Below are positions 40,121 through 49,092 of a stretch of 64,000 nucleotides of DNA, piece by piece. This DNA is from Nonomuraea pusilla (GTDB lineage: Bacteria > Actinomycetota > Actinomycetes > Streptosporangiales > Streptosporangiaceae): the NCBI RefSeq assembly GCF_900109355.1, contig NZ_FOBF01000004.1:248001-312000 (forward strand). The letters run 5' to 3'. The notes under the pieces were generated by a model. The model ran no database searches. It was not told the origin of the DNA and saw only the letters and a list, made by a program, of their open reading frames with translations. The first letter of the stretch is position 1. Each line of letters begins with the position of its first letter. The position numbers and the translations under genes were made by a program.

Positions 40121-40174
40121 ATGCTGCCGTGCCCGAGCGTCCTGCCGCGCCTGCCGCCGCCGGCGCGGCGCCCC

Positions 40175-40270
40175 GCGGCCTGGCGGCAGAGGCGCCCGGC
40201 GGCCTGGCGGCAGAGGCGCCCGGCGGCCTGGCGGCAGAGGCGCCCGGTGGCCTCGCGGCAGAGGCGTCCC
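40175..40270. repeat. 24-bp tandem repeat, 4 copies
   Basis: GCGGCCTGGCGGCAGAGGCG... units at 40175, 40199 and 40223 are identical and a fourth at 40247 is diverged. They lie in the metK-priA gap (40062-40457), which otherwise contains only the metK terminator and the priA promoter region. One frame reads through as AEAPGGLA repeats, but it has no other coding signal. Confidence 0.9.
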
Positions 40271-40457
40271 GCACCGTGCCCTCGCCGGCACGGCGCGTCG
40301 TGCTGCGCCTTGAGAGCCGGGGCCCAAGGCACTGGCCCTTCCGCGCCCTGACGGGCGTTCTCGCAGGTGACGGGCCTGCCAGGGCGGTGTGTCCTGGCTG
40401 TCCTCGCTCGGTCGCGCGGCGGGCTCCGCGGGGTGCGGGGTCTGGTAGACGTTATGC

Positions 40458-42962
40458 GTGACCGAACCCGACGACGCCCTCCTGCCGCTCGACGCCGTGC
40501 GGCGGCCCGCGTCGCCGAAGGACACGCCCAAGGACACAGCCAAGGACACCACCGGGGCGATCGTCGCCGCGCCCGAACTGCCGGTGGCCAGGGTGGCCGT
40601 CGACAGCCCGCTGCCGCACCTCGACCGGCCGTTCGACTACCTGGTGCCCGCCGCGCTCCACGAGAGCGCCCAGCCGGGGGTACGGGTACGGGTGCGCTTC
40701 GCCGGGAAGCTGACCGACGGGTTCCTGCTGGAACGGGTCGAGCGGAGCGAGCACGAAGGCAGGCTGGCGGCGCTGGAGCGGGTGGTGTCGCCCGAACGCG
40801 TCCTGACGCCCGAGATCGCGGCGCTGGCCCGCGTGGTGGCCGACCGGTACGCGGGCACGCTCACCGACGTCCTGCGCCTCGCCGTCCCGCCCCGCCACGC
40901 CCGAGCGGAGGCCGAGCCGCCGTCCACGCCCCTCCACCCCGGAGCAGAGGCCGAACCGTCCGCCCCGCCGCGCCACTCCGGAGCGGAGGCCGAGCCGCCC
41001 TCGCCGCCGGGCCACCCCGTCCAGACCGGGGAGCGGGCGGAGGAGGCCCCCAGCGGCGCCACGCCCCGCACGGAGGTCGCCCCACCGGACGAGCAACCGT
41101 CCCCGGGACATGCGCCGTCACACGAGCCGTCTCCGGGACATGCGCCGTCACACGAGCCGTCCCCGGGAGATGAGACGTCCTCGCCGCGTGAGACGTCCTC
41201 GCCCGCCGAGGTGGGCGTCTCGGACGGTGGGGCCCGGCTGCACGGCGCCGCTCCAGGGAGTGCGTGGGCGGTGTATCCCGCCGGGCCGTCGTTCCTGGAG
41301 GCGCTGCGTGCCGGGCGGGCGCCCAGGGCCGTGTGGTCGGCGTTGCCGGGCGCCCAGGGGTGGGCGCGGCCGGTCGCGGAGGCGGTGCTGGCGGCCCTGG
41401 ACGGCGGCAGGGGCGCGCTGGTGGTCGTCCCCGACGGCAAGGACGTCGCGCTGGCCGACGCCGCGCTGGGCGAGCTCCTCGGCCCCGGCAGGCACGTGGC
41501 GCTCACCGCCGACCTCGGCCCCGCCGAGCGGTACCGGCGGTGGCTCAAGGTGCTCAGGGGCGCCGTGCGCGCCGTGGTGGGCACCCGGGCGGCCATGTTC
41601 GCCCCCGTCGCCGACCTGGGCCTCGCGGTGATCTGGGACGACGGCGACGACCTGCACGCCGAGCGCCTGGCGCCGTACCCGCACGCCAGGGAGGTGCTGG
41701 GGCTGCGCGCCCACCGGGCGCGCGCGGGCATGCTCGTCGGCGGGTACGCCCGCACGGCGGAGGCGACGCAGCTCGTCGCGAGCGGCTGGGCCAGGCCGAT
41801 CACGGCGGCGAGGACCACCGTCAGGGGGTACGCCCCCAGGGTGCGGCCCGCGGGGGAGGACGCCGAGCTGGCCAGGGACCAGGCGGCCCGTCAGGCCAGG
41901 CTGCCCAGCGTCGCCTGGCGGGCGCTGCGGCACGGGCTGGAGCGGGGCCCCGTGCTGGTGCAGGTGCCGCGCCGGGGGTACCTGCCCGCGCTGGCCTGCC
42001 ATCACTGCCGTACGCCCGCCCGGTGCGTCCTCCCGCCGACCCGGGCGGCCCTGGAGAGCCGGGCGCACGCGGGCGTGCGGCCGGAGGCGGCGCTCGCCGG
42101 GCCCGCGGGGAGCCGGCTGCCGCTGGACCCCGCCTGGCCGGGGACGGACGGGCCGCGGGGAACCGGAGACCCGTCGGGACCCGGCGGCGGGCCGTTGTGC
42201 CATGGGCCGCTGGCGTTGCGCGGCGGGCACGCCGCCCCCTACTGCCGCTGGTGCGGCCGCGTGGACGCCGCCTGGCGCTGCCCGTCCTGCGGCAGCCCCC
42301 GGCTGCGGGCGGTCGTCGTCGGGGCCAGGCGCACCGCGGAGGAGCTGGGCAGGGCCTTCCCCTCGGTGCAGGTGCGCACGTCGGGGCGCGACGGCGTGCT
42401 GGCGACGGTGCCGTCCACGCGGGCGCTGGTTGTGGCGACGCCGGGCGCGGAGCCGGTGGCCGAGGGCGGGTACGCGGCGGCGGTGCTGCTGGACGGCTGG
42501 GCGCTGCTGGGCAGGGCCGACCTTCGGGCCGGCGAGGAGGCGGTGCGCCGCTGGATGAACGCGGCGGCGCTGCTGCGCCCGTCCGGCGAGCTGGTGGTGC
42601 TGGGCGACGCGGCGCTGCCGGCCGTGCAGGCGCTGGTGCGCTGGGACCCGGTCACGCACGCGGAACGGGAGCTCGCCGACCGCGCCGAGCTGGGCTTCCC
42701 TCCGGCCGTGCGGATGGCGACGCTGACGGGCGTGGCGAGCGCGGTCAGGCAGATGCTCGACGAGGTGCGCCTGCCGCCGGAGGCGCAGGTGCTCGGCCCG
42801 GTGCCGGTGGACGAGGCGGGGCAGGAACGCGCCATGATCCGCGTTCCGCGGAGCGCGGGGGCGGCGCTGTCGGCCGCGCTCAAGGGGGCCACTGGGGTGC
42901 GTGCGGCGCGTAAGACGCCAGATGTCGTGAGGGTGTGTGTAGACCCTCTCGACCTGATTTAG
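40458..42962 (+). CDS. priA: Primosomal protein N' (PriA), ATPase-degenerate actinobacterial type
   Basis: 834 aa replication-restart protein. The 3'BD domain (PVARVAVDSPLPHLDRPFDY) and the rest of the PriA layout are present, but the Walker A position reads VVVPDGKDVALAD and the DEAH box is replaced by WDDGDDL, so it cannot be a normal helicase, as known for actinobacterial PriA. Zinc cysteines occur in CHHC, ARC, LCHG, CRWC and CPSC, with a 57-residue insertion between the third and fourth. A Pro/Glu-rich linker (residues about 145-260) contains EPSPGHAPSH repeats from a 30-bp DNA repeat at 41097-41156. TAGACG 6 bp before the GTG suggests a leaderless mRNA. Confidence 0.92.
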   Translation: MTEPDDALLPLDAVRRPASPKDTPKDTAKDTTGAIVAAPELPVARVAVDSPLPHLDRPFDYLVPAALHESAQPGVRVRVRFAGKLTDGFLLERVERSEHEGRLAALERVVSPERVLTPEIAALARVVADRYAGTLTDVLRLAVPPRHARAEAEPPSTPLHPGAEAEPSAPPRHSGAEAEPPSPPGHPVQTGERAEEAPSGATPRTEVAPPDEQPSPGHAPSHEPSPGHAPSHEPSPGDETSSPRETSSPAEVGVSDGGARLHGAAPGSAWAVYPAGPSFLEALRAGRAPRAVWSALPGAQGWARPVAEAVLAALDGGRGALVVVPDGKDVALADAALGELLGPGRHVALTADLGPAERYRRWLKVLRGAVRAVVGTRAAMFAPVADLGLAVIWDDGDDLHAERLAPYPHAREVLGLRAHRARAGMLVGGYARTAEATQLVASGWARPITAARTTVRGYAPRVRPAGEDAELARDQAARQARLPSVAWRALRHGLERGPVLVQVPRRGYLPALACHHCRTPARCVLPPTRAALESRAHAGVRPEAALAGPAGSRLPLDPAWPGTDGPRGTGDPSGPGGGPLCHGPLALRGGHAAPYCRWCGRVDAAWRCPSCGSPRLRAVVVGARRTAEELGRAFPSVQVRTSGRDGVLATVPSTRALVVATPGAEPVAEGGYAAAVLLDGWALLGRADLRAGEEAVRRWMNAAALLRPSGELVVLGDAALPAVQALVRWDPVTHAERELADRAELGFPPAVRMATLTGVASAVRQMLDEVRLPPEAQVLGPVPVDEAGQERAMIRVPRSAGAALSAALKGATGVRAARKTPDVVRVCVDPLDLI
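41097..41156. repeat. 30-bp in-frame tandem repeat inside priA
   Basis: Two near-identical 30-bp units at 41097 and 41127 encode successive PSPGHAPSHE decapeptides in the disordered PriA linker; a partial third copy follows. Confidence 0.9.
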
Positions 42963-43003
42963 ACCGTTTCCCCGATTCGCTCATCCGTAAGTGAGCCGTT
43001 AGC

Positions 43004-44521
43004 GTGCCCATTGTGTCGATCGAATGGGTGAACCGGGCCATCGACGACCTGCGTGCCTGGGGCCGCGCGCGGGGAGTCGAGGTGGACGCGGACGAGGTCC
43101 GCCTGCTCTGCGACTACGCCAGCGACTATCTGAACGTCCACCAACTGGGCGACTTCACTCCCGAGACCTTCGACGAGCTGCTGCTGTCCATCTATCCCCG
43201 CAAGGTCATCGCGCCGCCGGAGAGCGCGGCCGAGACCATCGCGGCCGCCCGCACGCTCGTCGACTACCTGAGCGAGTCGGGCGCGGTCGGGGCGCGGGCC
43301 GCGTCCGCCATGCGCGAACGCCTCGACGACATCGCGCCGCGCATGCCGGAGGCACTGGCCGACACCGCCAACTTCGGCATGGCCAAGAGCCTGTTCAGCT
43401 CCATCGGCCCCGACGCGCTGGAGCAGTCGATCGTCATCCCCTCGGGCGAGACGCCCCCGGCCGAGATGGCGGAGCTGGGGGAGGCGCCGTGCGACTGCCC
43501 GGCCTGCACGCCGCTCCCGGCGGTGCGGCTGGCGTCGCCGGAGGAGCTGGCCGCGGCGCTGGAGGACGTCCCGATGCTGGGGGAGGGCGCGGGGCCCCGC
43601 CTCGACGACCCCCCTGACGACCCGCTGGCCCGCTGGGCGGCGACGCTCGCGCACCTCGTGGAGCGCGACACGGGCGGCGAGGTCACCGGCCACCCCGAGC
43701 TCGACGAGGGCCTGTACGACCTGCTCGACATGCTCTACAGGATGCGCGCCAGGGTGCCGGTCGGCATGGTCGCCGACTACATCGAGGAGCTGGCCGACGA
43801 GGGCGAGATCGACGCGGGAGCGGTGCTCGACCGGCTGGCCTGGTGCGGCCTGGTGCGCGTGACCGGCGACGCCGCCGAGGACGCGGCCGAGCTCACGCCG
43901 CTCGCGGTGTGGGGGCTGCGCGAGCACTACCTGTCGCTGGGCCTCGACGCCCCGCAGGCCCCCGACCTGGCCGAGGCCGACGCGCTCGGGCTCATCGAGG
44001 GCCTGCTCGACGGCGTGCCGACCGAGGCGGCGGAGCAGGACATCGAGCGCTGGCTGAGCCGCAGGGAGCCGTGGGCCGCCGCCGGGGAGCTGCTGGCCGC
44101 CGCGTCGGGCGCGCCCGCCGTGGCCCGGGGCATCGCGATCACGATCGTCGACAGGCTCGGCCCGGAGGCCGAGGCCGAGGTACGCGCGTACCTCGACGAC
44201 GCCGAGCTGCGACCGCACGTCATCCACTGGCTGGCCGCCCGCAGGCTGCCCGCGCCGCCGCTCACGCAGGAGGAGCTGCTGTGGGTGAGCGTCGACATGC
44301 TCGCGCTCGCCATGCCGGCGGCCGAGGAGGACCCCGAGGTGTTCGCGGAGAACATGGCGGCGTCGGGGCCGCCCGCCCACATGATCGAGGAGATGTGGCG
44401 GGTGGACCACCCGGACGTGGTCGAGGTGCTGGAGCTGCTCGGACGCTCCATCCCCGACGGTACGGTGGCCAAGGCCGCCCGCAAGGCCGCGTTCAAGGCG
44501 CGCTCGCGAGCCATCAGATGA
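43004..44521 (+). CDS. Unknown helical protein, paralog 1 of a tandem pair
   Basis: 505 aa from GTG 43004 (GTG 43013 also possible). Cytoplasmic, acidic, almost all helical. Residues about 1-65 form a compact domain (IEWVNRAIDDLRAWGRARGV, FTPETFDELLLSIYPRKVIA); a CDCPAC cluster follows near residue 164; the middle contains a winged-helix-like stretch (LAWCGLVRV...LTPLAVWGLREHY); the tail ends DHPDVVEVLELLGRS and TVAKAARKAAFKARS. The last ~230 residues are clearly homologous to the next gene. 41 bp after priA, on the same strand as def-fmt-rsmB. Function unknown. Confidence 0.8.
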   Translation: MPIVSIEWVNRAIDDLRAWGRARGVEVDADEVRLLCDYASDYLNVHQLGDFTPETFDELLLSIYPRKVIAPPESAAETIAAARTLVDYLSESGAVGARAASAMRERLDDIAPRMPEALADTANFGMAKSLFSSIGPDALEQSIVIPSGETPPAEMAELGEAPCDCPACTPLPAVRLASPEELAAALEDVPMLGEGAGPRLDDPPDDPLARWAATLAHLVERDTGGEVTGHPELDEGLYDLLDMLYRMRARVPVGMVADYIEELADEGEIDAGAVLDRLAWCGLVRVTGDAAEDAAELTPLAVWGLREHYLSLGLDAPQAPDLAEADALGLIEGLLDGVPTEAAEQDIERWLSRREPWAAAGELLAAASGAPAVARGIAITIVDRLGPEAEAEVRAYLDDAELRPHVIHWLAARRLPAPPLTQEELLWVSVDMLALAMPAAEEDPEVFAENMAASGPPAHMIEEMWRVDHPDVVEVLELLGRSIPDGTVAKAARKAAFKARSRAIR

Positions 44522-44557
44522 CTCGCCGATGAGTACGCCGCTGTGACTGCTGTGCAG

Positions 44558-44563
44558 TAAGTT
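44558..44563 (+). promoter_or_regulatory. -10 element for a leaderless transcript
   Basis: TAAGTT ends 6 bp before the GTG at 44570. No ribosome site is present, so transcription and translation probably begin at the same place. No clear -35. Confidence 0.45.
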
Positions 44564-44569
44564 TCCTTG

Positions 44570-45904
44570 GTGGCCAACAACGTCTTCGACCTCGCCGAGC
44601 TGCGCAAGCTGATCGATGAGCAGGCCGTCGTGCCGCCGCGGCCGCCGGAGGAGGCCGCCGCCGATCGCGAGGCCCTCACCTTCCCGCCGGTCGAGCTGGC
44701 CCCCGACGCGGAGCTGGCGCGGGCCGTGTCCTCGGTGCCGCTCGTCGCCGACGCCATCAGGCTCACGGCCTGGACGGGCGAGCGCCGCGTGGCCCCCGAC
44801 GGCACGCTGACCGAGGCCGACGCCGCCGCCGCGGCGGGCGAGCTGGGCCTCGAACCGTCCAGGATGCGGCTGCTGTGGGTGGTCGCCGTCAACACCGGCC
44901 TGCTGCGCATCGCGCGCGGCCGGGCGCAGCGCGGGCCGCTGTCGCTGCAGCTGACCCCCGAGGCCACGCTGGAGTTCTGGGACGGCGTCGTCATGGACGT
45001 CCTCGACCGGGCCGACGAGGGCCTGACCGGTTCGGCCGTGATCGACGGCCACCTGGCCGAGATGCTGGCCACCATCTACTCGGTGCGGTCCGGCGTCGCC
45101 ACCGCCAACCTGGCGCGCGGCATCCTGCAGTCGCACGAGGTGGCCTGCGCCCCCGCCAAGGCCGAGCTGCGCAGGCTGGCCGCCGCGCTGCCCGCGCAGC
45201 TCCTCGAGGCGCTGGCGCTGCTGGCGTACTGCGGGCTGGTCGAGCAGACGCCTGCGGGCCGCACGGCGCTCACCCCGCTCGGGGTCTGGGCGATCCGCCG
45301 CGACCTGCTGCGCGAGGGCCACGACGCGCCCACCACTGACGAGGTGCGGGTCTTCGCCGACCTGTCGGCGGCGGAGCTGGTCGACGCCCTGGTGAAGGGC
45401 ACGGCCACGCAGAGCGCCGTCGCCGGCTGGCTGGAGCGCCGCGCCCCCGAGGACGCCGCCCGCGAGCTCGTCGCGATCGCCGCCGCCGGCACGGCGGGGC
45501 AGCGCGGCGCGGTCGGCGCGGTGCTGGAGGAGCTGGGGCCGGAGGCCGAGGCGCCGATGCGCGAGGCGCTGGAGCACCCGCTCACGCGCAGGTACGCCGC
45601 GTCCTGGCTGCACATCCGCGACCTCGAGGCCCCGGCGCTCAGCGCCGACGACCACACCTGGATCGCCGTCGACAGCCTGGCGGCCCTCATGCACATGTCG
45701 GGCCCGGCCGCGGGCCGCCTCGACACCCCGGAGCCGGGCGAGGAGCTCGTCAGGCTCATGGCCGAGATGCCCGCCGTGGGCCACCCCGACACCGTCGCGG
45801 TGCTCGACATGCTGGCCGCCGCCCACGACGACCAGGCCGTCGTCAAGGCGGCCCGCAAGGCGGCGATGAAGGCCCGGTCGCTGGAGCACACTAAACTGGG
45901 GTGA
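44570..45904 (+). CDS. Unknown helical protein, paralog 2 of a tandem pair
   Basis: 444 aa from GTG 44570 (TTG 44567 directly before it is an alternative). Shares with its upstream neighbour the LAYCGLV...LTPLGVWAIRRDLL segment, the LGPEAEAPMREAL helix repeat and the C-terminal HPDTVAVLDMLAAA and VVKAARKAAMKARS. It lacks the neighbour's N-terminal domain and Cys cluster and has a different start (FDLAELRKLIDEQAVVPPRP). HEAT-like helical repeats are possible in the C-terminal half. Sits 27 bp before def. Function unknown. Confidence 0.8.
   Translation: MANNVFDLAELRKLIDEQAVVPPRPPEEAAADREALTFPPVELAPDAELARAVSSVPLVADAIRLTAWTGERRVAPDGTLTEADAAAAAGELGLEPSRMRLLWVVAVNTGLLRIARGRAQRGPLSLQLTPEATLEFWDGVVMDVLDRADEGLTGSAVIDGHLAEMLATIYSVRSGVATANLARGILQSHEVACAPAKAELRRLAAALPAQLLEALALLAYCGLVEQTPAGRTALTPLGVWAIRRDLLREGHDAPTTDEVRVFADLSAAELVDALVKGTATQSAVAGWLERRAPEDAARELVAIAAAGTAGQRGAVGAVLEELGPEAEAPMREALEHPLTRRYAASWLHIRDLEAPALSADDHTWIAVDSLAALMHMSGPAAGRLDTPEPGEELVRLMAEMPAVGHPDTVAVLDMLAAAHDDQAVVKAARKAAMKARSLEHTKLG
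45892..45897 (+). promoter_or_regulatory. -10 element for def-fmt
   Basis: TAAACT lies at the end of the upstream gene, 34 bp before the def start, with a GGAG ribosome site between. No clear -35. Confidence 0.35.
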
Positions 45905-45931
45905 TCCACCTTTGAGAAACGGAGTGACCCC

Positions 45932-46480
45932 TTGGCGATCCAGTCGATCCGGCTGTTCGGAGACCCGGTGCTGCGCACCCCGGCGGCCCCGGTCGTCGAC
46001 TTCGACAAGGAGCTCCGCAAGCTGGTCAAGGACCTCACCGACACGATGATCGACGCGCCGGGGGCGGGCCTGGCCGCGCCGCAGATCGGCGTCGGCCTGC
46101 GGGTGTTCACCTACTACGTCGACGACCAGCTCGGCCACCTCATCAACCCCGACCTCGACCTGTCGTCCGAGCTCGACGAGGAGGGCGAGGAGGGCTGCCT
46201 GTCCTTCCCCGGGCTGTCGTTCCCGACGCCGCGCGCCGTCCGCGCCGTGGCCAAGGGCTTCAACATGCACGGCGAGCCGGTGACGCTGGAGGGCACCGAC
46301 CTGATGGCGCGCTGCTTCCAGCACGAGACCGACCACCTCGACGGCGTCCTGTTCATCGACAGGATGGACGCCAAGCAGCGCAAGCTCGCGATGCGCGCCA
46401 TCCGCGAGGCCGAGTGGAGCGGCCTGTCCGCCCCCGTGGTCAAGGCCTCGCCGCACCCCACCGGCGGAAGGGCGCTCTGA
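45932..46480 (+). CDS. def: Peptide deformylase
   Basis: 182 aa metalloenzyme that removes the formyl group from nascent proteins. The three family motifs are intact: [19 protein letters not shown] (metal Cys) and QHETDHLDG (metal His pair and catalytic Glu). TTG start at 45932 preceded by GGAG. fmt follows 2 bp after the stop, so formylation and deformylation are co-expressed. Confidence 0.97.
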   Translation: MAIQSIRLFGDPVLRTPAAPVVDFDKELRKLVKDLTDTMIDAPGAGLAAPQIGVGLRVFTYYVDDQLGHLINPDLDLSSELDEEGEEGCLSFPGLSFPTPRAVRAVAKGFNMHGEPVTLEGTDLMARCFQHETDHLDGVLFIDRMDAKQRKLAMRAIREAEWSGLSAPVVKASPHPTGGRAL

Positions 46481-46482
46481 CG

Positions 46483-47412
46483 ATGCGGCTGGTCTTCGCG
46501 GGCACACCCGAGACGGCCCTGCCGTCGCTGCGCACCCTGATCGACTCCCCGCGTCACGAGGTCGTGGCCGTCGTCACCAGGCCCGACGCCGAGTCGGGCC
46601 GTGGGCGCAAGGTCCACCCTTCGCCGGTGGCCGCGCTCGCCGAGGAGGCGGGCATCGAGGTGCTGCGTCCCGCCAAGGCCGGCGACACCGCCTTCCTCGA
46701 CCGGCTGCGCGAGATCGCGCCCGACTGCTGCCCCGTCGTCGCCTACGGCGCGCTGCTGCCGCAGGCCGCCCTCGACGTCCCCAAGCACGGCTGGATCAAC
46801 CTGCACTTCTCGGTCCTGCCGGCCTGGCGGGGCGCCGCGCCGGTGCAGCACGCCATCCTGCACGGCGACGAGATCACCGGGGCCACCACGTTCCGCATCG
46901 TCAAGGAGCTCGACGCGGGCCCGGTCTTCGGCGTCGTCACCGAGCAGGTCCGCGACTCCGACACGAGCGGCACCCTGCTGGAGCGCCTGGCGGTGTCAGG
47001 CGCGGGCCTGCTCGCCGCCACGCTCGACGGCGTCGAGGACGGCACGCTGGAGGCCCGGCCGCAGCCGTCCGACGGCGTGACCATCGCCCCCAAGATCAAC
47101 GTGACCGACGCCCGGGTCCACTGGTCCAAACCGGCGATGCACGTCGACCGGCTGATCCGCGCCTGCACCCCCAACCCGGGGGCGTGGAGCGAGTTCCGCG
47201 GCCAGCGGGTGAAGCTCGGCCCGGCGCGCGTCGCCGCCGGGGCCGCCCGCCTGGCCCCCGGCCAGGTCGCGGCCACCAAGAAGGCGGTGCTCGTCGGCAC
47301 CGCCACCGACCCGGTCGAGCTGGGCGAGGTGCAGCCGCAGGGCAAGCGCCTCATGGGCGCGGTCGAGTGGGCGCGCGGGGTCCGGCCGGAAGGCGACGAG
47401 TTCTTCCAGTGA
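46483..47412 (+). CDS. fmt: Methionyl-tRNA formyltransferase
   Basis: 309 aa. Formyl-THF-binding site [13 protein letters not shown] with the catalytic Asn/His in GWINLHFS, and [12 protein letters not shown]. The C-terminal tRNA domain begins around [15 protein letters not shown] 46483 is preceded by the GGCGGAAGG of the def end. The last codons are part of a 14-bp tandem duplication that runs past the stop. Confidence 0.96.
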   Translation: MRLVFAGTPETALPSLRTLIDSPRHEVVAVVTRPDAESGRGRKVHPSPVAALAEEAGIEVLRPAKAGDTAFLDRLREIAPDCCPVVAYGALLPQAALDVPKHGWINLHFSVLPAWRGAAPVQHAILHGDEITGATTFRIVKELDAGPVFGVVTEQVRDSDTSGTLLERLAVSGAGLLAATLDGVEDGTLEARPQPSDGVTIAPKINVTDARVHWSKPAMHVDRLIRACTPNPGAWSEFRGQRVKLGPARVAAGAARLAPGQVAATKKAVLVGTATDPVELGEVQPQGKRLMGAVEWARGVRPEGDEFFQ

Positions 47413-47427
47413 CCTTCTTCCAGTGAC
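47400..47427. repeat. 14-bp direct duplication across the fmt stop codon
   Basis: TTCTTCCAGTGACC occurs twice in a row; the first copy contains the fmt C-terminus FFQ-stop and the second reproduces it after the stop. Confidence 0.9.
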
Positions 47428-47454
47428 CGAGGCGGCGGGCGGCGTGCCTGCCGC

Positions 47455-47460
47455 TAGCAT
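47455..47460 (+). promoter_or_regulatory. -10 element upstream of the 26-aa ORF and rsmB
   Basis: TAGCAT, followed after 7 nt by ATG 47468. Spacing fits a leaderless mRNA whose first codon belongs to the small basic ORF. Confidence 0.45.
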
Positions 47461-47467
47461 CGACAGC

Positions 47468-47548
47468 ATGGCTACAGGACGTAGCGGGACCGTCGCCCGT
47501 CGGCGCGCCCGCCGCGCCGCGATCGTGAGGGAAAGCCGGAGGCGATGA
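47468..47548 (+). CDS. Possible leaderless 26-aa Arg-rich leader peptide of rsmB
   Basis: ATG 47468 opens a 26-codon frame (MATGRSGTVARRRARRAAIV followed by RESRRR) whose stop overlaps the rsmB start as ATGA. Ten of 26 residues are Arg. Placement directly after a -10 and exact coupling to rsmB suggest a translated leader, perhaps sensing ribosome or tRNA-Arg status. Not a known family and could be chance. Confidence 0.3.
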   Translation: MATGRSGTVARRRARRAAIVRESRRR

Positions 47549-48969
47549 AGACGAGGGGGGACCGGGGGCCCGGAGGCAGGGGCGGCGGCTCGGGCAGGCC
47601 GCGCAGGCCGGCCCGCGACCAGGCACGCAACGCGGCCTTCGACCTCATGCGCGCCGTCGACGAGCGCGACGCGTACGCGAACCTGCTGCTGCCGCGGCTG
47701 CTGCGCGAGCGCGGCATCAGGGGCCGCGACGCGGCGCTCGCGACCGAGCTGGCCTACGGCACGCTGCGCGGGCTGGGCACGTACGACGCGATCATCGACG
47801 CCTGCAGCGACCGCGCGCCCGACCCCGACGTGGGCGACGCGCTGCGGCTCGGCGCGCACCAGCTGCTCAAGATGCGCGTCCCGCCGCACGCCGCCGTCGG
47901 CACCACGGTCGATCTGGTGCGGTTGCGCGTCGGCGCGGGCGCGGCCAAGTTCGTCAACGCCGTGCTGCGCAAGATCGCCTCCAGGACGCTGGAGGAGTGG
48001 GTGGAGATCGTCGCCCCCGACCCGTCGGCCGACCCCGTCGGCCACCTGGCCGTCGCCCACAGCCATCCGCGCTGGATCGTGTCCGCCTTCCGTGACGCCC
48101 TCGGCGGCGGCGACGAGATGCCCGACCTGCTCGACGCCGACAACGCCAGGCCGCTCGTCACGCTGGTGGCCCGTCCCGGCCGCAGCACCGTCAAGGAGCT
48201 GGAGGCGGCGGGGGCGACGCCCGGCCGCTTCTCGCCGTACGCGGCGTACCTGCAGGAGGGCGACCCCGGCCAGATCCCGGCGGTGTCGGAGACCCGCGCC
48301 GCCGTCCAGGACGAAGCGAGCCAGCTCGTGGCGCTCGCGCTGACCCGCGTGCCGCTCACCGGGAGCGGCGGCGGCGAGCTGTGGCTCGACATGTGCGCGG
48401 GGCCCGGCGGCAAGGCGGGCCTGCTCGACGCGATCGCCGCGCACGGCGACCAGTCCGGCCCCGAGGGGTTCCCAGGCGGGGCGCGGCTGCTGGCGGCCGA
48501 CGTGCAGCATCACCGGGCGCGGCTGGTGCGGCAGACCACCGCCGACGCCTTCGTGGTCACGGCCGACGGCACGGCTCCCGCGTGGCGTCCCGGCGTGTTC
48601 GACCGGGTCATGCTCGACGCCCCCTGCACCGGGCTGGGGGCGCTGCGGCGGCGGCCCGAGGCGCGCTGGCGGCGCGACCCGTCGAGCATCGCCGAGCTGG
48701 GCAAGCTGCAGCGCCGCCTGCTCGGCACCGCGCTCGACGCGGTGCGCCCCGGCGGTGTCGTGGCGTACGTCACCTGCTCGCCGCACCTGGCCGAGACCCG
48801 GGTCGTCGTGGGCGACGTCCTCGGCCGCAGGCACGACGTGGAGCAGCTCGACGCGCGCGCCCACCTGCCGGAGGTCGGCGGGCTCGGCGACGGGCCGCAC
48901 GCCCAGTTCTGGCCGCACCGGCACGGCACCGACGCCATGTTCCTGGCCCTTCTGCGCAAGCGGGCCTGA
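47545..48969 (+). CDS. rsmB: 16S rRNA m5C967 methyltransferase
   Basis: 474 aa. N-terminal NusB-like RNA-binding domain (ARNAAFDLMRAVDERDAYAN, KMRVPPHAAVGTTVDLVRLR) and C-terminal SAM-dependent RsmB/NOP domain: SAM loop DMCAGPGGKAGLLDA, DAPCTGLGALRRRPE and VTCSPH carrying the two catalytic cysteines. An Arg/Gly-rich head (RGDRGPGGRGGGSGRPRRPA) precedes the NusB part. GGAGG ribosome site 5 bp before the ATG. Confidence 0.96.
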   Translation: MKTRGDRGPGGRGGGSGRPRRPARDQARNAAFDLMRAVDERDAYANLLLPRLLRERGIRGRDAALATELAYGTLRGLGTYDAIIDACSDRAPDPDVGDALRLGAHQLLKMRVPPHAAVGTTVDLVRLRVGAGAAKFVNAVLRKIASRTLEEWVEIVAPDPSADPVGHLAVAHSHPRWIVSAFRDALGGGDEMPDLLDADNARPLVTLVARPGRSTVKELEAAGATPGRFSPYAAYLQEGDPGQIPAVSETRAAVQDEASQLVALALTRVPLTGSGGGELWLDMCAGPGGKAGLLDAIAAHGDQSGPEGFPGGARLLAADVQHHRARLVRQTTADAFVVTADGTAPAWRPGVFDRVMLDAPCTGLGALRRRPEARWRRDPSSIAELGKLQRRLLGTALDAVRPGGVVAYVTCSPHLAETRVVVGDVLGRRHDVEQLDARAHLPEVGGLGDGPHAQFWPHRHGTDAMFLALLRKRA

Positions 48970-49078
48970 AGGCGGCCGGCGGCCCCGGCAGGGCCGTCCC
49001 AGCGGAGGCGCGCGCCGGTGGGAGGCCCGCGCCGGGCGGCAGGACGTGACCGGTGCGGGGCTCGGGCGGGGCGTTCAA

Positions 49079-49084
49079 TAGACT
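49079..49084 (+). promoter_or_regulatory. -10 element of rpe
   Basis: TAGACT, 8 bp before ATG 49093; no ribosome site, again the leaderless pattern. Confidence 0.45.
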
Positions 49085-49092
49085 CGGGCATC

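Noticed and set aside
40129..40461. 110-aa frame with AEAPGGLA repeats between metK and priA
   Set aside because: Arises from the 24-bp repeat; no start signal, and it overlaps the priA start and promoter.
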